This document shows, piece after piece, positions 35,824 to 44,573 of a stretch of DNA of 64,000 nt (positions are counted from its first letter, which is position 1; every line of letters starts with the position of its first letter). This stretch comes from Aminobacter niigataensis. Its GTDB lineage: Bacteria; Pseudomonadota; Alphaproteobacteria; Rhizobiales; Rhizobiaceae. The notes beneath the pieces were generated by a model. The model ran no database searches. It was not told the origin of the DNA and saw only the letters and a list, made by a program, of their open reading frames with translations. The translations under genes and the position numbers were made by a program. The stretch lies in NCBI RefSeq assembly GCF_014200015.1, contig NZ_JACHOT010000001.1, positions 1,860,001 through 1,924,000 of the forward strand, written 5' to 3'.

Positions 35824-36311
35824 GTGCGCCCCTCCGGCGGCCAGCTGTCGGTGTCATGGTCGGGATGCTGGTAGGAGACGATGTCATTGACGAAGTCGGC
35901 CGCATCAGGGTCGTCCTCGGTCGAATAGCCCGGCAATTCATGGACATGGTCGACATAGGGCAGCTTGCCCTCGAGGCCCCACTGCCCAATCGGCGCGATC
36001 TCGGCCGGTTCGTCGAAGGCGGCGATCGCCAGGGCCACGCCATCCGGCGCTTCGTAGCTCAATGGCGTGCCACACTCGCCGCAGAAGCCGCGATAGGCAA
36101 AGTTCGAGGAGCGGAATTTCTTCGGCTCGCCGCGCGTCCAGGTAAGTTTTGCCTGCCGCACCGACACCAGCGGCGCGTAGAAATTGCCGAACGCCTTCTG
36201 GCACATGCGGCAATGGCACACCGAGGCGTCGCCGAGAGCGCCCTCAATGCGAAAGCGCACGGCACCGCACTGGCAGCCGCCGGAATAGACAGGCCGGTTG
36301 TCGAGGCTCAT
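35820..36311 (-). CDS. GFA family protein, copy 3
   Basis: First-transcribed of the three GFA paralogues, 163 residues, with GGCQCGAVRFRIEG, CHCRMCQKAFGNFY and FCGECGTPLSY. All cysteine positions expected of the fold are kept, so it should be an active or at least folded zinc protein. It follows the VOC gene by 12 bases. Confidence 0.9.
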   Translation of the reverse strand: MSLDNRPVYSGGCQCGAVRFRIEGALGDASVCHCRMCQKAFGNFYAPLVSVRQAKLTWTRGEPKKFRSSNFAYRGFCGECGTPLSYEAPDGVALAIAAFDEPAEIAPIGQWGLEGKLPYVDHVHELPGYSTEDDPDAADFVNDIVSYQHPDHDTDSWPPEGRT

Positions 36312-36323
36312 GGCAACATTCCC

Positions 36324-36704
36324 TCAGGCCGGGGCATGGCACACCGCCTCGATGTTATTGCCATCGGGATCGAATACGAAGGCAGCGTAGTAATCGGGAT
36401 GGTAATGCGGCCGCGGACCCGGTCCGCCATTGTCGCGGCCACCAGCGGCGATCGCCGCGGCATAGAAAGCGTCGACCTCGGCCCGGCTGCGGGCCGTGAA
36501 GGCATAGTGCCGTCCCGGCCCGGCTGGCGCCTCGTGCAGCCAGAACACCGGCCGCTCACGCCCATAGCCGCCGACCTTGACCCCGCCGGTGTGTTCGCCC
36601 GGCACCATCATCAGCAGGGAAGCGCCGAGCGGAGCGAACGCCTTGTCGTAGAAGGCCTTTGCCGTGTCGAAATCCGTTACCGAAATGCCCGTGTGGTCGA
36701 TCAT
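36324..36704 (-). CDS. VOC family (glyoxalase-like) protein
   Basis: The 126-residue protein has two beta-alpha-beta-beta-beta units of the vicinal oxygen chelate fold: DHTGISVTDFDTAKAFYDKAF at the start and HYYAAFVFDPDGNNIEAVCH at the end, with the metal Glu in NNIEAV. Members include glyoxalases, dioxygenases and thiol transferases. Next to thiol-linked GFA genes a glutathione-adduct function is plausible, but this is inference. Confidence 0.87.
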   Translation of the reverse strand: MIDHTGISVTDFDTAKAFYDKAFAPLGASLLMMVPGEHTGGVKVGGYGRERPVFWLHEAPAGPGRHYAFTARSRAEVDAFYAAAIAAGGRDNGGPGPRPHYHPDYYAAFVFDPDGNNIEAVCHAPA

Positions 36705-37105
36705 TGCACGAACTCCTCCTTCATGCCGACGGCCGTTCCGCCCTGGCCGGCCGAGATCACGATATGGTGGCAGACATTGTCGATATCGCGAAGCACGTCG
36801 TCGTTCCAGAACCGGAGCATGGTCCAGCCGAGACCTTGCAACTTGGCAGTACGCAGAGCATCCGCTTCCGCAACATCGGCCGAGCCGTGTTGCGAACCAT
36901 CGATCTCGACAATCAAGTTGTGTGTTGGGCAGGCAAAGTCGACTATGTAGCCAGCAATTGGCAATTGCCTCCGAAAACCCAATCCCATCAGTCGATGCGC
37001 CCTAAGCTCGTTCCAGAGCTTCAGTTCGGCATCCGTCATTTGCTTGCGCATCTTGCGCGCGTTCCGACGATTGGCCTGAGGAACTGGGTAGTGGGTCATC
37101 AGCAA
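36701..37105 (-). CDS. DUF559 endonuclease-like protein
   Basis: DUF559 proteins have a Vsr/MTES-like restriction-endonuclease fold. The 134-residue product shows TDAELKLWNELRAHRL, GFRRQLPIAGYIVDFAC, and VEIDGSQH with the catalytic-type D/E pattern, then GWTMLRFWNDDVL. Role unknown in this family; repair or restriction is guessed. It opens the operon and overlaps the VOC gene by four bases. MLM at the start leaves a choice of ATG codons. Confidence 0.85.
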   Translation of the reverse strand: MLMTHYPVPQANRRNARKMRKQMTDAELKLWNELRAHRLMGLGFRRQLPIAGYIVDFACPTHNLIVEIDGSQHGSADVAEADALRTAKLQGLGWTMLRFWNDDVLRDIDNVCHHIVISAGQGGTAVGMKEEFVQ

Positions 37106-37108
37106 CCG

Positions 37109-37283
37109 CCCCCCTCTGCCCTGCCGGGCATCTCCCCCTCAAGGGGGGAGATCACGCCGTCATCAATGCGTCGCCCAACCGCAAGCGCAGCACCAAGCAT
37201 TGAACGTCTGCAGCAAAATGTGAGGCGCAAAAGCTGCTGATCTCCCCCCTTGAGGGGGAGATGCCCGGCAGGGCAGAGGGGGG
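37109..37283. repeat. Palindromic element with perfect 45-bp inverted repeats
   Basis: A 45-bp arm (37109-37153) is exactly mirrored at 37239-37283, enclosing 85 bases. Each arm also holds its own palindrome, CTCCCCCTCAAGGGGGGAG and its near mirror. It fills the gap between cysS and the DUF559 operon. The arm sequence style (TGCCCTGCCGGGCATCTCCC) is characteristic of intergenic repeats I associate with Mesorhizobium-type genomes. No coding capacity is seen; it could be a MITE or REP-like unit. Confidence 0.85.
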
Positions 37284-37322
37284 TATGAAGCCCCGTCTGT
37301 TCCACGCCGTGCAGCGTAGACA

Positions 37323-38759
37323 TCACCGCTTCACTTCCCACGTCGTCACACGCTCACCACTCACCGGATCCTTGCCGTCCTTGAGCTGCACGCCCTGGGC
37401 CAAAAGCTCGTCGCGGATGCGGTCGGCCTCGGCCCAGTTCTTGGCGGCGATGAAGGCCAGACGTTCGGCGATGAATTTCGCAACCTCGCTTTCGTCGACC
37501 TCGGCCGCGTCGAGCCCGAATCCCAGGAATAGCAGCGCGGCCTTCAGGCTGGCTGCCGCGTCGACGTTCCCAGCCGCTTCGCCGGCCAGCTGCGACATGC
37601 CCTGAAAGACACTCGACGTCGCCAGGTCGTCACTCAGCGCGGCAACCAACCCAGCGGGAACCTCGGCCTCAGCCTCGCCGGCGCCGTCCGCCGCACGCTT
37701 CCACTTGCGCAGCGTGTTTTCCGCCTCTTCCAGCTTGCGCACGGAGAAGTCGATCGGCTCGCGGTAGTGCGTCATCAGCATCGCCAGCCTGAGCACCTCG
37801 CCCGGCCATTTGCGGCCACCGAAATTCTCCGTCGCCAGCAATTCCTGGATCGTGAAGAAGTTGCCCAGGCTCTTGGACATCTTCTGGCCCTCGACCTGCA
37901 GGAAACCGTTGTGCATCCAGTAATTGGCCATCACGTCGGTGCCGTGGGCGCAGCGCGACTGGGCGATCTCGTTTTCATGGTGCGGGAAGATCAGGTCAAG
38001 CCCGCCGCCATGGATATCGAAGACCTCGCCGAGATAGGCCGACGCCATCGCCGAGCACTCGATGTGCCAGCCCGGACGGCCTCGGCCCCAGGGGCTGTAC
38101 CAGCCCGGCTCCTCGGCCGAAGACGCCTTCCACAAGACGAAGTCGCCAGGGCTCTTCTTGTGCGCCTCGACCTCGACGCGGGCGCCGGCCTGCTGCTCGT
38201 CGAGATTGCGCTTCGACAGTTGGCCGTAGTCTTCCATCGAGCCGGTATCGAACAGCACTTCGCCTTGTGCTTCATAGGCATGGCCGCGTTCGATGAGACT
38301 GAGAATCAAGGTGATCATGTCGGCGCGGCCGTCGGCGCGCGGCTGCACGAACTCCGTCGCCCGCGGCTCGACTGTCGGCTCGAGGCAGCCCAGCGCCTTG
38401 ACGTCGGCCTGGTACTGGTTGGCGGTCTTTTCGGTGACGCGCCTGATCGCCTCGTTAAGCGGCAGATCGGGGAAGTCGCGCAGGGCGCGCGCGTTGATCT
38501 TGTCGTCGAGGTCGGTGAGGTTGCGCACATAGGTGACGGCATCCGCGCCATAGACGTGGCGCAGCAGCCGAAACAGCACGTCGAAGACGATCGCCGGACG
38601 GGCATTGCCGATATGGGCGAAGTCGTAAACGGTCGGTCCGCAGACATACATCCGCACGTTTTGCGGATCGATCGGCACGAAGTCTTCCTTCGTGCGCGTC
38701 AGCGTGTTGGTAAGCCGAAGGCCCCGAAACGCACCGGACTTCATCATTGAATCAGACAT
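37323..38759 (-). CDS. cysS: Cysteinyl-tRNA synthetase
   Basis: Charges tRNA-Cys. The 478-residue class I synthetase has C40 (first zinc ligand), HIGN at 49-52 (HIGH motif), WHIECSAM and HHENEIAQS with the remaining zinc ligands, and KMSKS. AGGGGAG five bases before the ATG at 38759 decides this start over longer frames. The C-terminal tRNA-binding domain is complete. Confidence 0.96.
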   Translation of the reverse strand: MSDSMMKSGAFRGLRLTNTLTRTKEDFVPIDPQNVRMYVCGPTVYDFAHIGNARPAIVFDVLFRLLRHVYGADAVTYVRNLTDLDDKINARALRDFPDLPLNEAIRRVTEKTANQYQADVKALGCLEPTVEPRATEFVQPRADGRADMITLILSLIERGHAYEAQGEVLFDTGSMEDYGQLSKRNLDEQQAGARVEVEAHKKSPGDFVLWKASSAEEPGWYSPWGRGRPGWHIECSAMASAYLGEVFDIHGGGLDLIFPHHENEIAQSRCAHGTDVMANYWMHNGFLQVEGQKMSKSLGNFFTIQELLATENFGGRKWPGEVLRLAMLMTHYREPIDFSVRKLEEAENTLRKWKRAADGAGEAEAEVPAGLVAALSDDLATSSVFQGMSQLAGEAAGNVDAAASLKAALLFLGFGLDAAEVDESEVAKFIAERLAFIAAKNWAEADRIRDELLAQGVQLKDGKDPVSGERVTTWEVKR

Positions 38760-39107
38760 AAAACTCCCCTGGCCTGCTGGCCCGGGCGTTTGACCTGTCT
38801 CGTGTGAAGATGAGGCGAAAACGTCCTGACCAGCGCGAACGCTAGCCAATAATGCAAATGCCGAAAATGGCGAAAGACGTTTTCATCACCGGCTTTATCG
38901 CCTCGCCGGCCTGTTGCCGTCAAGACGCTGCGTCATGAAACTTTACCGCGCAAACCGGAACAGAAGCAGTACTGAAACAATTTATTAAATATCCCGGCAC
39001 TGTAATGAAACATTGCCCGGATAAAAGGCGGCGCATGCCACGAATTCGACCCAATCAGTGAGCATTTGCAGCCGCTCTCAACACAGTTGACGTAAGGGAA
39101 GAGACCA
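38760..39107. other. Intergenic region between cysS and a small ORF
   Basis: Nearly 350 bases with no gene I can support. The stretch around 38970-39010 is AT-rich for this genome and may hold the promoter of the small downstream gene. The cysS promoter must also lie here. No operator was recognised. Confidence 0.4.
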
Positions 39108-39263
39108 ATGAAACGAAAACAATCCGAACAGGACCGAGCGCGTAGCCAGTACGCAGAACTCACCAAGCACTACCGGGCCATCGGTCCCGCAGCAATTCTT
39201 GCCGCGCTGATCTGCGCGCCGAAGAAAGACAAGCAGTCTCCCAAGCTAAGCAAGGCGGCTTAG
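39108..39263 (+). CDS. Small basic protein of 51 residues, unknown
   Basis: An ATG with a good Shine-Dalgarno (GGGAAGAG, 39096-39103, four to five bases upstream) opens a 51-residue frame. The product is very basic at both ends (MKRKQSEQDR and PKKDKQSPKLSKAA) with a hydrophobic middle (GPAAILAALICA), so it could touch the membrane. It overlaps the 3' end of the lysE-type gene on the other strand by 18 bases. I do not recognise a family; coding status rests on the ribosome binding site and composition. Confidence 0.5.
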   Translation: MKRKQSEQDRARSQYAELTKHYRAIGPAAILAALICAPKKDKQSPKLSKAA

Positions 39264-39866
39264 CAGGCTCAAGCCGATCGCGGCCATCACCAGGCCGATC
39301 AGGAGATCGAGCACGCGCCACGCGGCAGGCCGGGCAAAGACCGGCTCGAGCAGCCGGGCGCCATAGCCGAGCCCGAAGAACCACACGAACGATGCCGTTG
39401 CAGCGCCCAGCCCATAGGCAAGGCGTGCCTGACCTTCATAGGCGGCCGACAGGCCGCCGAGCAGAACCACCGTGTCGAGATAGACATGCGGGTTGAGGAA
39501 GGTGAAAGCGAGACAAGCGGCAATCGCCGGCCACAGCCTGGCCTCGCCGCTTTTGGCCGCCTTCAGCACCTCGGGCTTCATCGCACGTCGGAAGGCGATC
39601 GCCGCATAAGTAAACAGGAACAGCGCTCCGCCCACCGTCACGGCCATGATCAGCCGCGGCGACTGGGCGATCAGCGTACCCAGCCCGGCGACGCCGGCGG
39701 CGATCAGCAAGGCATCCGAGGCCGCGCAGATCAAACTCAGAATGAAGACGTGCTGGCGCAGCAGCCCCTGCCGCAGGATGAACGCATTCTGCGCACCGAT
39801 CGCAATGATCAGCGACGCACCGAGCAGGAAACCGGAAAGGGCGGCGGACAGGACTGGCGTGGACAC
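39246..39866 (-). CDS. LysE/ArgO family amino acid exporter
   Basis: The 206-residue membrane protein has about six helices and the LysE signatures GFLLGASLIIAIGAQNAFILRQG-like start and FTFLNPHVYLDTVVLLGG. ArgO and LysE export arginine and lysine under overload. No LysG-type regulator is adjacent. The annotation is firm at family level; the amino acid is not fixed. Confidence 0.92.
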   Translation of the reverse strand: MSTPVLSAALSGFLLGASLIIAIGAQNAFILRQGLLRQHVFILSLICAASDALLIAAGVAGLGTLIAQSPRLIMAVTVGGALFLFTYAAIAFRRAMKPEVLKAAKSGEARLWPAIAACLAFTFLNPHVYLDTVVLLGGLSAAYEGQARLAYGLGAATASFVWFFGLGYGARLLEPVFARPAAWRVLDLLIGLVMAAIGLSLLSRLA

Positions 39867-39886
39867 GCCGCTCTTCTAGCGTCTGG

Positions 39887-40666
39887 TCAGAACAGTTTCA
39901 TCTGGCCGTCATCGCTGGACTTACGCTTTTCCACTTTTGGCTTCGCGGCCCGTTCAGGTGCTGCCTCCGGCAAAGGCTCGACCCGATCCTGGATCTCGGG
40001 GCCGACGTTGGCCACCTTGTTGACCATCTCCGACACCGGGATCTGCTCGAAGAAGTCGGGCTGCGCCGGCCGCATCAGTTCGGCCACGTCGCGCGGCTCC
40101 TGCGTACGGCAGTCGAGCCAGCGGGCAAAATCCTCCGGCTGGATCACCACCGGCATGCGGTCGTGGATGTGCAGGATGTCGGCGCTGGCGCCGGTGGTCA
40201 GGATCGCCGCCGTGTCGATCTCCGAGCCGCCCGGCTCGCTCCAGGTTTCCATCAAACCGGCAAGTGCCACCAGTCCACCCTTGCGCGGCCTCAGCCAGTA
40301 AGGCTGGCGCCGGTTGCCCGGCAGCTTTTTCCACTCGTAGAAACCCGAGACCGGGATCAGCGCCCGCCGGTGGCGCATCGCGGTCTTGAACGAGGCCTTT
40401 TCGATTGCCGATTCGGAGCGCGCGTTGAACAGCAGCGGCATGTCGGCCGGATTCTTCGTCCAGGCCGGAATCAGTCCCCACCGCGCCAGCATCGCCATGC
40501 GGTCGGGCAGGTTCGAGCCCGGCGGACGCTGCGGCCCGGCCATCACCACCAGGATCGGCTGTGTCGGCGCCACATTGTACCGCGGGGGAAAGCTCTCGAG
40601 CTCGCCTATGCCGACAAAGGCGGCCGTCTCCTCCGGCGAGGCTATCACCGCTATTCGTCCGCACAT
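39887..40666 (-). CDS. SRAP domain protein (YedK/HMCES)
   Basis: SRAP proteins bind abasic sites in single-stranded DNA and form a protective thiazolidine crosslink through Cys2. The 259-residue product begins MCGRI, exposing Cys2 after methionine removal, and has NARSE and PVSGFYEWKK with the catalytic Asn and Glu. The frame is open upstream, but the MCGRI start is required for function. The C-terminal 40 residues are charged and Pro-rich. No LexA-type box was seen nearby. Confidence 0.92.
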   Translation of the reverse strand: MCGRIAVIASPEETAAFVGIGELESFPPRYNVAPTQPILVVMAGPQRPPGSNLPDRMAMLARWGLIPAWTKNPADMPLLFNARSESAIEKASFKTAMRHRRALIPVSGFYEWKKLPGNRRQPYWLRPRKGGLVALAGLMETWSEPGGSEIDTAAILTTGASADILHIHDRMPVVIQPEDFARWLDCRTQEPRDVAELMRPAQPDFFEQIPVSEMVNKVANVGPEIQDRVEPLPEAAPERAAKPKVEKRKSSDDGQMKLF

Positions 40667-40781
40667 CGGCTCATGTCTCGCTTCATCGTCTGAAAGTGGC
40701 GATGGATCGCACCCGCCGCAACCGCTAAAGCGGATATGGCCGGCTGTTCCACAATGGAACGCGTTACCCAAGCGAGAGTTG

Positions 40782-41204
40782 ATGATCGACGCGAAAATAG
40801 TCCCCGCCGTCTCCGTCGCCGTACTGCGCGACCGCTCGATCATGCTGGTGCGGCGCGGGCGCGCGCCGTCGAAGGGCCTCTATGCGTTTCCCGGTGGGCG
40901 TGTCGAAAGCGGCGAAACGCTCGAAGATGCCGCCCGCCGCGAACTGATGGAAGAGACCGGGATCGAGGTCGGCACGCTTGTTCCCTTGCGCGAGATCCTC
41001 ATCGACAGCCGCGCCGAAGGTGCCTCGGTCTACCTGCTCACCGTCTTTGGCGCGCGCCATGTGCGCAGCGACCCGGTAGCGGCCGATGACGCCGACGAAG
41101 CCGCTTTCTTCTCCCTCGCCGAGATCGAGCGCCTGCCGCTCACCGATTCGACGCTGGAGATCGTGCTCGAACTGCTCGGCGGACAGGTCGCCTTGCCCGC
41201 ATAG
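40782..41204 (+). CDS. NUDIX hydrolase
   Basis: A 140-residue diphosphate hydrolase with an intact Nudix box: G-x5-E-x7-R-E-x2-E-E-x-G in GGRVESGETLEDAARRELM followed by EETGI. The N-terminal VSVAVLRDRSIMLVRRGRAPSKGLYAFPGG resembles ADP-ribose pyrophosphatase or MutT-like members; substrate not determined. It is divergent from the SRAP gene. Confidence 0.9.
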   Translation: MIDAKIVPAVSVAVLRDRSIMLVRRGRAPSKGLYAFPGGRVESGETLEDAARRELMEETGIEVGTLVPLREILIDSRAEGASVYLLTVFGARHVRSDPVAADDADEAAFFSLAEIERLPLTDSTLEIVLELLGGQVALPA

Positions 41205-41262
41205 CGTTGGATAGCCGCGACTGTGGCCTTGCCGGCGACAAATTGTTTCGCCACAAAAGCTT

Positions 41263-41640
41263 ATGATGCGCGCTTCGACCTACATCATGGCTATGATGCT
41301 TGCCGCAAGCGCCGTGCTTGCGGCGCCAGCGCGGGCCGTCGAAGCGCCGTTCGAACCGGGCCTTCTCAGGCTCGCCGAGGTCTTGGGCTCGCTGCATTTC
41401 CTGCGCAATCTCTGCGGCGAGAAGGGCACCCAGTGGCGCGGCGAGATGGAAAAGCTGCTGCAGGCCGAGAACCCCTCGCCCGACCGCCGCGCCCGTTTCA
41501 TCGCGTCCTTCAACCGCGGCTACCGTTCGTTCGACGGAACCTACACCGCCTGCACGCCGTCAGCGACCGAAGCCATCGGGCGCTACATGAAGGAAGGCGA
41601 AGCGCTCAGCCGCGACATCGCCTCCCGCTACGGTAATTAA
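41263..41640 (+). CDS. TIGR02301 family secreted protein
   Basis: A 125-residue protein with a signal peptide (cleavage near APARA/VE) and a helical mature part with two cysteines (RNLCGEKG, YTACTPS). The layout LRLAEVLGSLHFLRNLCG...WR..M..LL is that of TIGR02301, a family mostly confined to Rhizobiales without known function. The start is one of two adjacent ATG codons. Confidence 0.82.
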   Translation: MMRASTYIMAMMLAASAVLAAPARAVEAPFEPGLLRLAEVLGSLHFLRNLCGEKGTQWRGEMEKLLQAENPSPDRRARFIASFNRGYRSFDGTYTACTPSATEAIGRYMKEGEALSRDIASRYGN

Positions 41641-41701
41641 CAGGCTATTTACTTTCCCGGCATTGCCTGCCGTACACGGACGGGCGATTGTGTTAGGTGT
41701 C

Positions 41702-41716
41702 TTAACGGGACATTAA
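41702..41716. promoter_or_regulatory. CtrA-type box upstream of the 85-residue protein gene
   Basis: TTAACGGGACATTAA contains TTAA-N7-TTAA, the CtrA binding pattern (consensus TTAA-N7-TTAAC), 57 bases before the next ATG. One base (final C) is missing from the full consensus. Confidence 0.45.
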
Positions 41717-41773
41717 AGGGATAGCTCAAGTTGATCCGAATCACCGGATCGCTTGGCAGGGTGAAAGACCGAA

Positions 41774-42031
41774 ATGGAACAAAGCGTAAGCGATATCGAC
41801 GCCCTGGTCCGGGAAGAAAAGCGCCTGACCGCCGTCGAGAGCCACAACGAGGCATGGGCGGAAGGCCTTTCCGCCGGCATCGAGCCCGAGATCATCGCCG
41901 AAGCCGCCCTTGCCACCGCCTTCGCCGAGATCGTGGCCGCCAATGGCGAGCGCGCGGCGCTGGCCATGCTCGACCGCATGCGCGCCAAGGTCGAAGCCGG
42001 CGAGTTCGAGCCGCTGCGCCTGCGGCATTGA
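41774..42031 (+). CDS. Conserved small helical protein, unknown function
   Basis: An 85-residue acidic protein without membrane segment or signal, predicted mostly helical (IDALVREEKRLTAVESHNEAWAEG... then AFAEIVAANGERAALAMLDRM). The style is of a small rhizobial cytoplasmic protein. GAAAGACC precedes the ATG. A CtrA-type site upstream suggests cell-cycle control. No function can be assigned. Confidence 0.65.
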   Translation: MEQSVSDIDALVREEKRLTAVESHNEAWAEGLSAGIEPEIIAEAALATAFAEIVAANGERAALAMLDRMRAKVEAGEFEPLRLRH

Positions 42032-42213
42032 GCGCTATCCCGGTTCTTTGACTAGCCGACACGGTTTCGGCATCATGCCGGCACATCACTGGCATCGGCC
42101 TGCGACCCGAATCGCGTTTCGGCAAGCACGATGCGCAGGTTTTGCAGTTTAGGGCGCCCATCGCGCATCCGGATCGGATGCACGGCGCCTGGGAAGACCG
42201 GAGCGTAGTTCTG

Positions 42214-43032
42214 ATGCGGCCAAAGACTGAAATTACGGCCCGCGGCGCGTTGCGCATCGCGGCTCTCGGCCTTGCCGCTTCGTTTGCCTTTTCGCTGACT
42301 GCCACCAGCGCTCTTGCACTGAGCGAGATCAAGCGCGAAGAGATCCCAGCGCCCGTCACCCCGCCTAATCCGGCAACGGATGAGGGCACTGGGCCTGAAA
42401 ACTCGGTGCCGATGCCCGACCCGATCCAGGCGCCTCCGGCGGCCAGCGCGCCTGGCGGAAGCGAAGAAGCGCCCGAAGATCAACCGGCCGAGCCGCAGGA
42501 CGCCGAGCCGGACGCGCCCGACGCCACGGGGCCCGCCGCGCCGCATCTCGATCCCGATGGCCCGCTGCCCGAGATCGTCTACGACCTCAGCCGCCTGCCA
42601 GAGCCCGTCGCGCGCATGCGCAACCTGCTTGTCGAGGCGGCCAAGACCGGCGACATCGAAAAGCTGCGGCCGCTGATCGGCCAGGGCGAATCTATGCCGC
42701 AACTGTCGTTCGGCGAGATCGACGGCGACCCGATCGCCTTCATCAAGGGCCTGTCCGGCGACGGCGAAGGCCAGGAACTGCTGGCCATCATGGAAGAGGT
42801 GCTGAACGCCGGCTACGTGCATCTCGGCGAAGGCACCGACGAGGACCTTTATGTCTGGCCCTATTTCTTCGGCATCCCGCTCGAAAAGCTCGACGCGCGC
42901 CAGAAGGTCGAGCTGTTCAAGATCGTGACGGCCGGCGACTACGAGGACATGAAGCAGTACGGCACATATGTCTTCTACCGTCTCGGCATCACCCCGGACG
43001 GCCGCTGGGCCTTCTTCGTGGCGGGAGATTGA
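42214..43032 (+). CDS. Secreted Pro/Glu-rich hypothetical protein
   Basis: A 272-residue protein with a signal peptide (about 1-35, ending SALA). A disordered Pro/Ala/Glu/Asp-rich segment (about 40-115) follows, then a conserved C-terminal domain starting DPDGPLPEIVYDLSRLPEPVARMRNLL and ending RLGITPDGRWAFFVAGD. I recognise no named domain. The ATG at 42214 is preferred because it starts the signal peptide; GGAG lies about 11 bases before it. Confidence 0.7.
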   Translation: MRPKTEITARGALRIAALGLAASFAFSLTATSALALSEIKREEIPAPVTPPNPATDEGTGPENSVPMPDPIQAPPAASAPGGSEEAPEDQPAEPQDAEPDAPDATGPAAPHLDPDGPLPEIVYDLSRLPEPVARMRNLLVEAAKTGDIEKLRPLIGQGESMPQLSFGEIDGDPIAFIKGLSGDGEGQELLAIMEEVLNAGYVHLGEGTDEDLYVWPYFFGIPLEKLDARQKVELFKIVTAGDYEDMKQYGTYVFYRLGITPDGRWAFFVAGD

Positions 43033-43047
43033 TTCTTTTTCCCTTCG

Positions 43048-43162
43048 CCCCGTTTACGGGGAGAAAGGTGGTCCAAGGGGCCGAATGAGGGGCAGCGCAT
43101 GCATCAATGAGGCTGGCTCCGCCCCTCATCTGCCTGCCGGTATATTCTCCCCGTAAACGGGG
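43048..43162. repeat. Nested palindromic intergenic element
   Basis: An 18-bp arm, CCCCGTTTACGGGGAGAA (43048-43065), is perfectly mirrored at 43145-43162. Inside it TGAGGGGC (43086-43093) pairs with GCCCCTCA (43121-43128). The right arm is itself a long hairpin, 14-bp stem from 43141 to 43170. It sits between convergent genes and probably stops transcription from both, besides being a mobile or REP-like repeat. Confidence 0.8.
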
Positions 43163-43170
43163 AGAATATA

Positions 43171-44502
43171 CTACCGCACCACCGCTTCCGAAAACTCCAC
43201 CGCCCTGCCCTGCGACGGGGTGGTGATCTCGCCCTGCCACATCACGCGGGTGCCGCGGACGATGGTGCCGACCGGCCAGCCGGTGACCTGCTTGCCGTCA
43301 TAAGGCGTCCAGCCGGCCTTCGAACCGGCCTGGGCGTTGGTGATGGTTTCCTTGCGCTTCATGTCGACGACGGTGAAATCGGCGTCGTAGCCGGCGGCGA
43401 TGCGGCCCTTGCGCGCCATGCCGAAGATGCGGTTGGGACCGTGGCTCGCGAGATCGACGAAGCGCTCCAGCGTCAGCCGGCCGGCGTTCACATGGTCGAG
43501 CATGATCGGCACCAGCGTCTGCACGCCGGTCATGCCCGAGGGCGAGGCCGGATAGGGTTTTGCCTTTTCGGCGAGCGTGTGCGGCGCGTGGTCGGAGCCG
43601 AGCACGTCGACGACGCCCTGGCCGATGCCGTGCCAGATGCCGTCGCGGTGGCGGGCGGCGCGCACCGGCGGGTTCATCTGCAGCAGCGTGCCGAGGCGGG
43701 CATAATCGTCCGCGCTCATCGTCAGGTGGTGCGGCGTCGCCTCGCAGGTGGCAACATCCTTGTGGTGTTCAAGGAAGGCGATCTCCTCGGCTGTCGAGAT
43801 GTGCAGCACGTGGATGCGCGCGCGCTCCTGCCGCGCGATCCGCACCAGGCGCTCGGTGCACTGGAGCGCGGCGATCTCGTCGCGCCAGATCGGGTGCGAG
43901 GACGGGTCGTTCTCGACGCGCAGGCCCTGGCGCTCGCGCAGGCGGAACTCGTCCTCCGAGTGGAAGGCGGCGCGACGGCGGGTGTTGCGCAGGATGGAGG
44001 CCACGCCCTCGTCGTCCTCGACCAGAAGATCGCCGGTGGACGAGCCCATGAACACCTTGATGCCGGCAGCGCCCGGCAGGCGTTCGAGTTCGGCCACGTC
44101 TTTCGCGTTCTCGCGCGTGCCGCCGACCCAGAATGCGAAGTCGCAATGCATGCGCGCCGTCGCGCGGCTGACCTTGTCGGCAAGAGCTGCCTCGCTCGTC
44201 GTCAGCGGATTGGTGTTGGGCATCTCGAAGACGGCGGTGACACCGCCCAGCACCGCCGCGCGCGAACCGCTCTCCAGATCTTCCTTGTGCTCCAGTCCCG
44301 GCTCGCGGAAATGCACCTGGCTGTCGACCACGCCGGGCAGGATGTGCAGGCCGAGGCAATCGATGGTCTCGCCGGCCGATGCGCTGCCCAGATTGCCGAT
44401 GGCGGCGATCCGGCCATTGGTGACGCCGACGTCGCGGACGCCGATGCCGTCATGGTTGACGACCGTGCCGCCCTTGAGGATGAGATCGAAGGTGGTAGCC
44501 AT
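43171..44502 (-). CDS. pyrC: Dihydroorotase
   Basis: Catalyses ring closure of carbamoyl aspartate in pyrimidine synthesis. The 443-residue class I protein has QVHFREPGLEHKED (HxH metal pair type), HVLHIS, CEATPHHL and GSDHAPH with the catalytic Asp, all intact. It may equally serve as an AllB-like amidohydrolase, but the dihydroorotase motifs and length favour pyrC. It is alone; no aspartate transcarbamoylase is adjacent. Confidence 0.88.
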   Translation of the reverse strand: MATTFDLILKGGTVVNHDGIGVRDVGVTNGRIAAIGNLGSASAGETIDCLGLHILPGVVDSQVHFREPGLEHKEDLESGSRAAVLGGVTAVFEMPNTNPLTTSEAALADKVSRATARMHCDFAFWVGGTRENAKDVAELERLPGAAGIKVFMGSSTGDLLVEDDEGVASILRNTRRRAAFHSEDEFRLRERQGLRVENDPSSHPIWRDEIAALQCTERLVRIARQERARIHVLHISTAEEIAFLEHHKDVATCEATPHHLTMSADDYARLGTLLQMNPPVRAARHRDGIWHGIGQGVVDVLGSDHAPHTLAEKAKPYPASPSGMTGVQTLVPIMLDHVNAGRLTLERFVDLASHGPNRIFGMARKGRIAAGYDADFTVVDMKRKETITNAQAGSKAGWTPYDGKQVTGWPVGTIVRGTRVMWQGEITTPSQGRAVEFSEAVVR

Positions 44503-44573
44503 GTCGCGCGTGCCCTTGTCTGGGAATTGCCTGCGGCTTACGTAATGGCTCTCAGAAATGCAAGATCAGGTCC

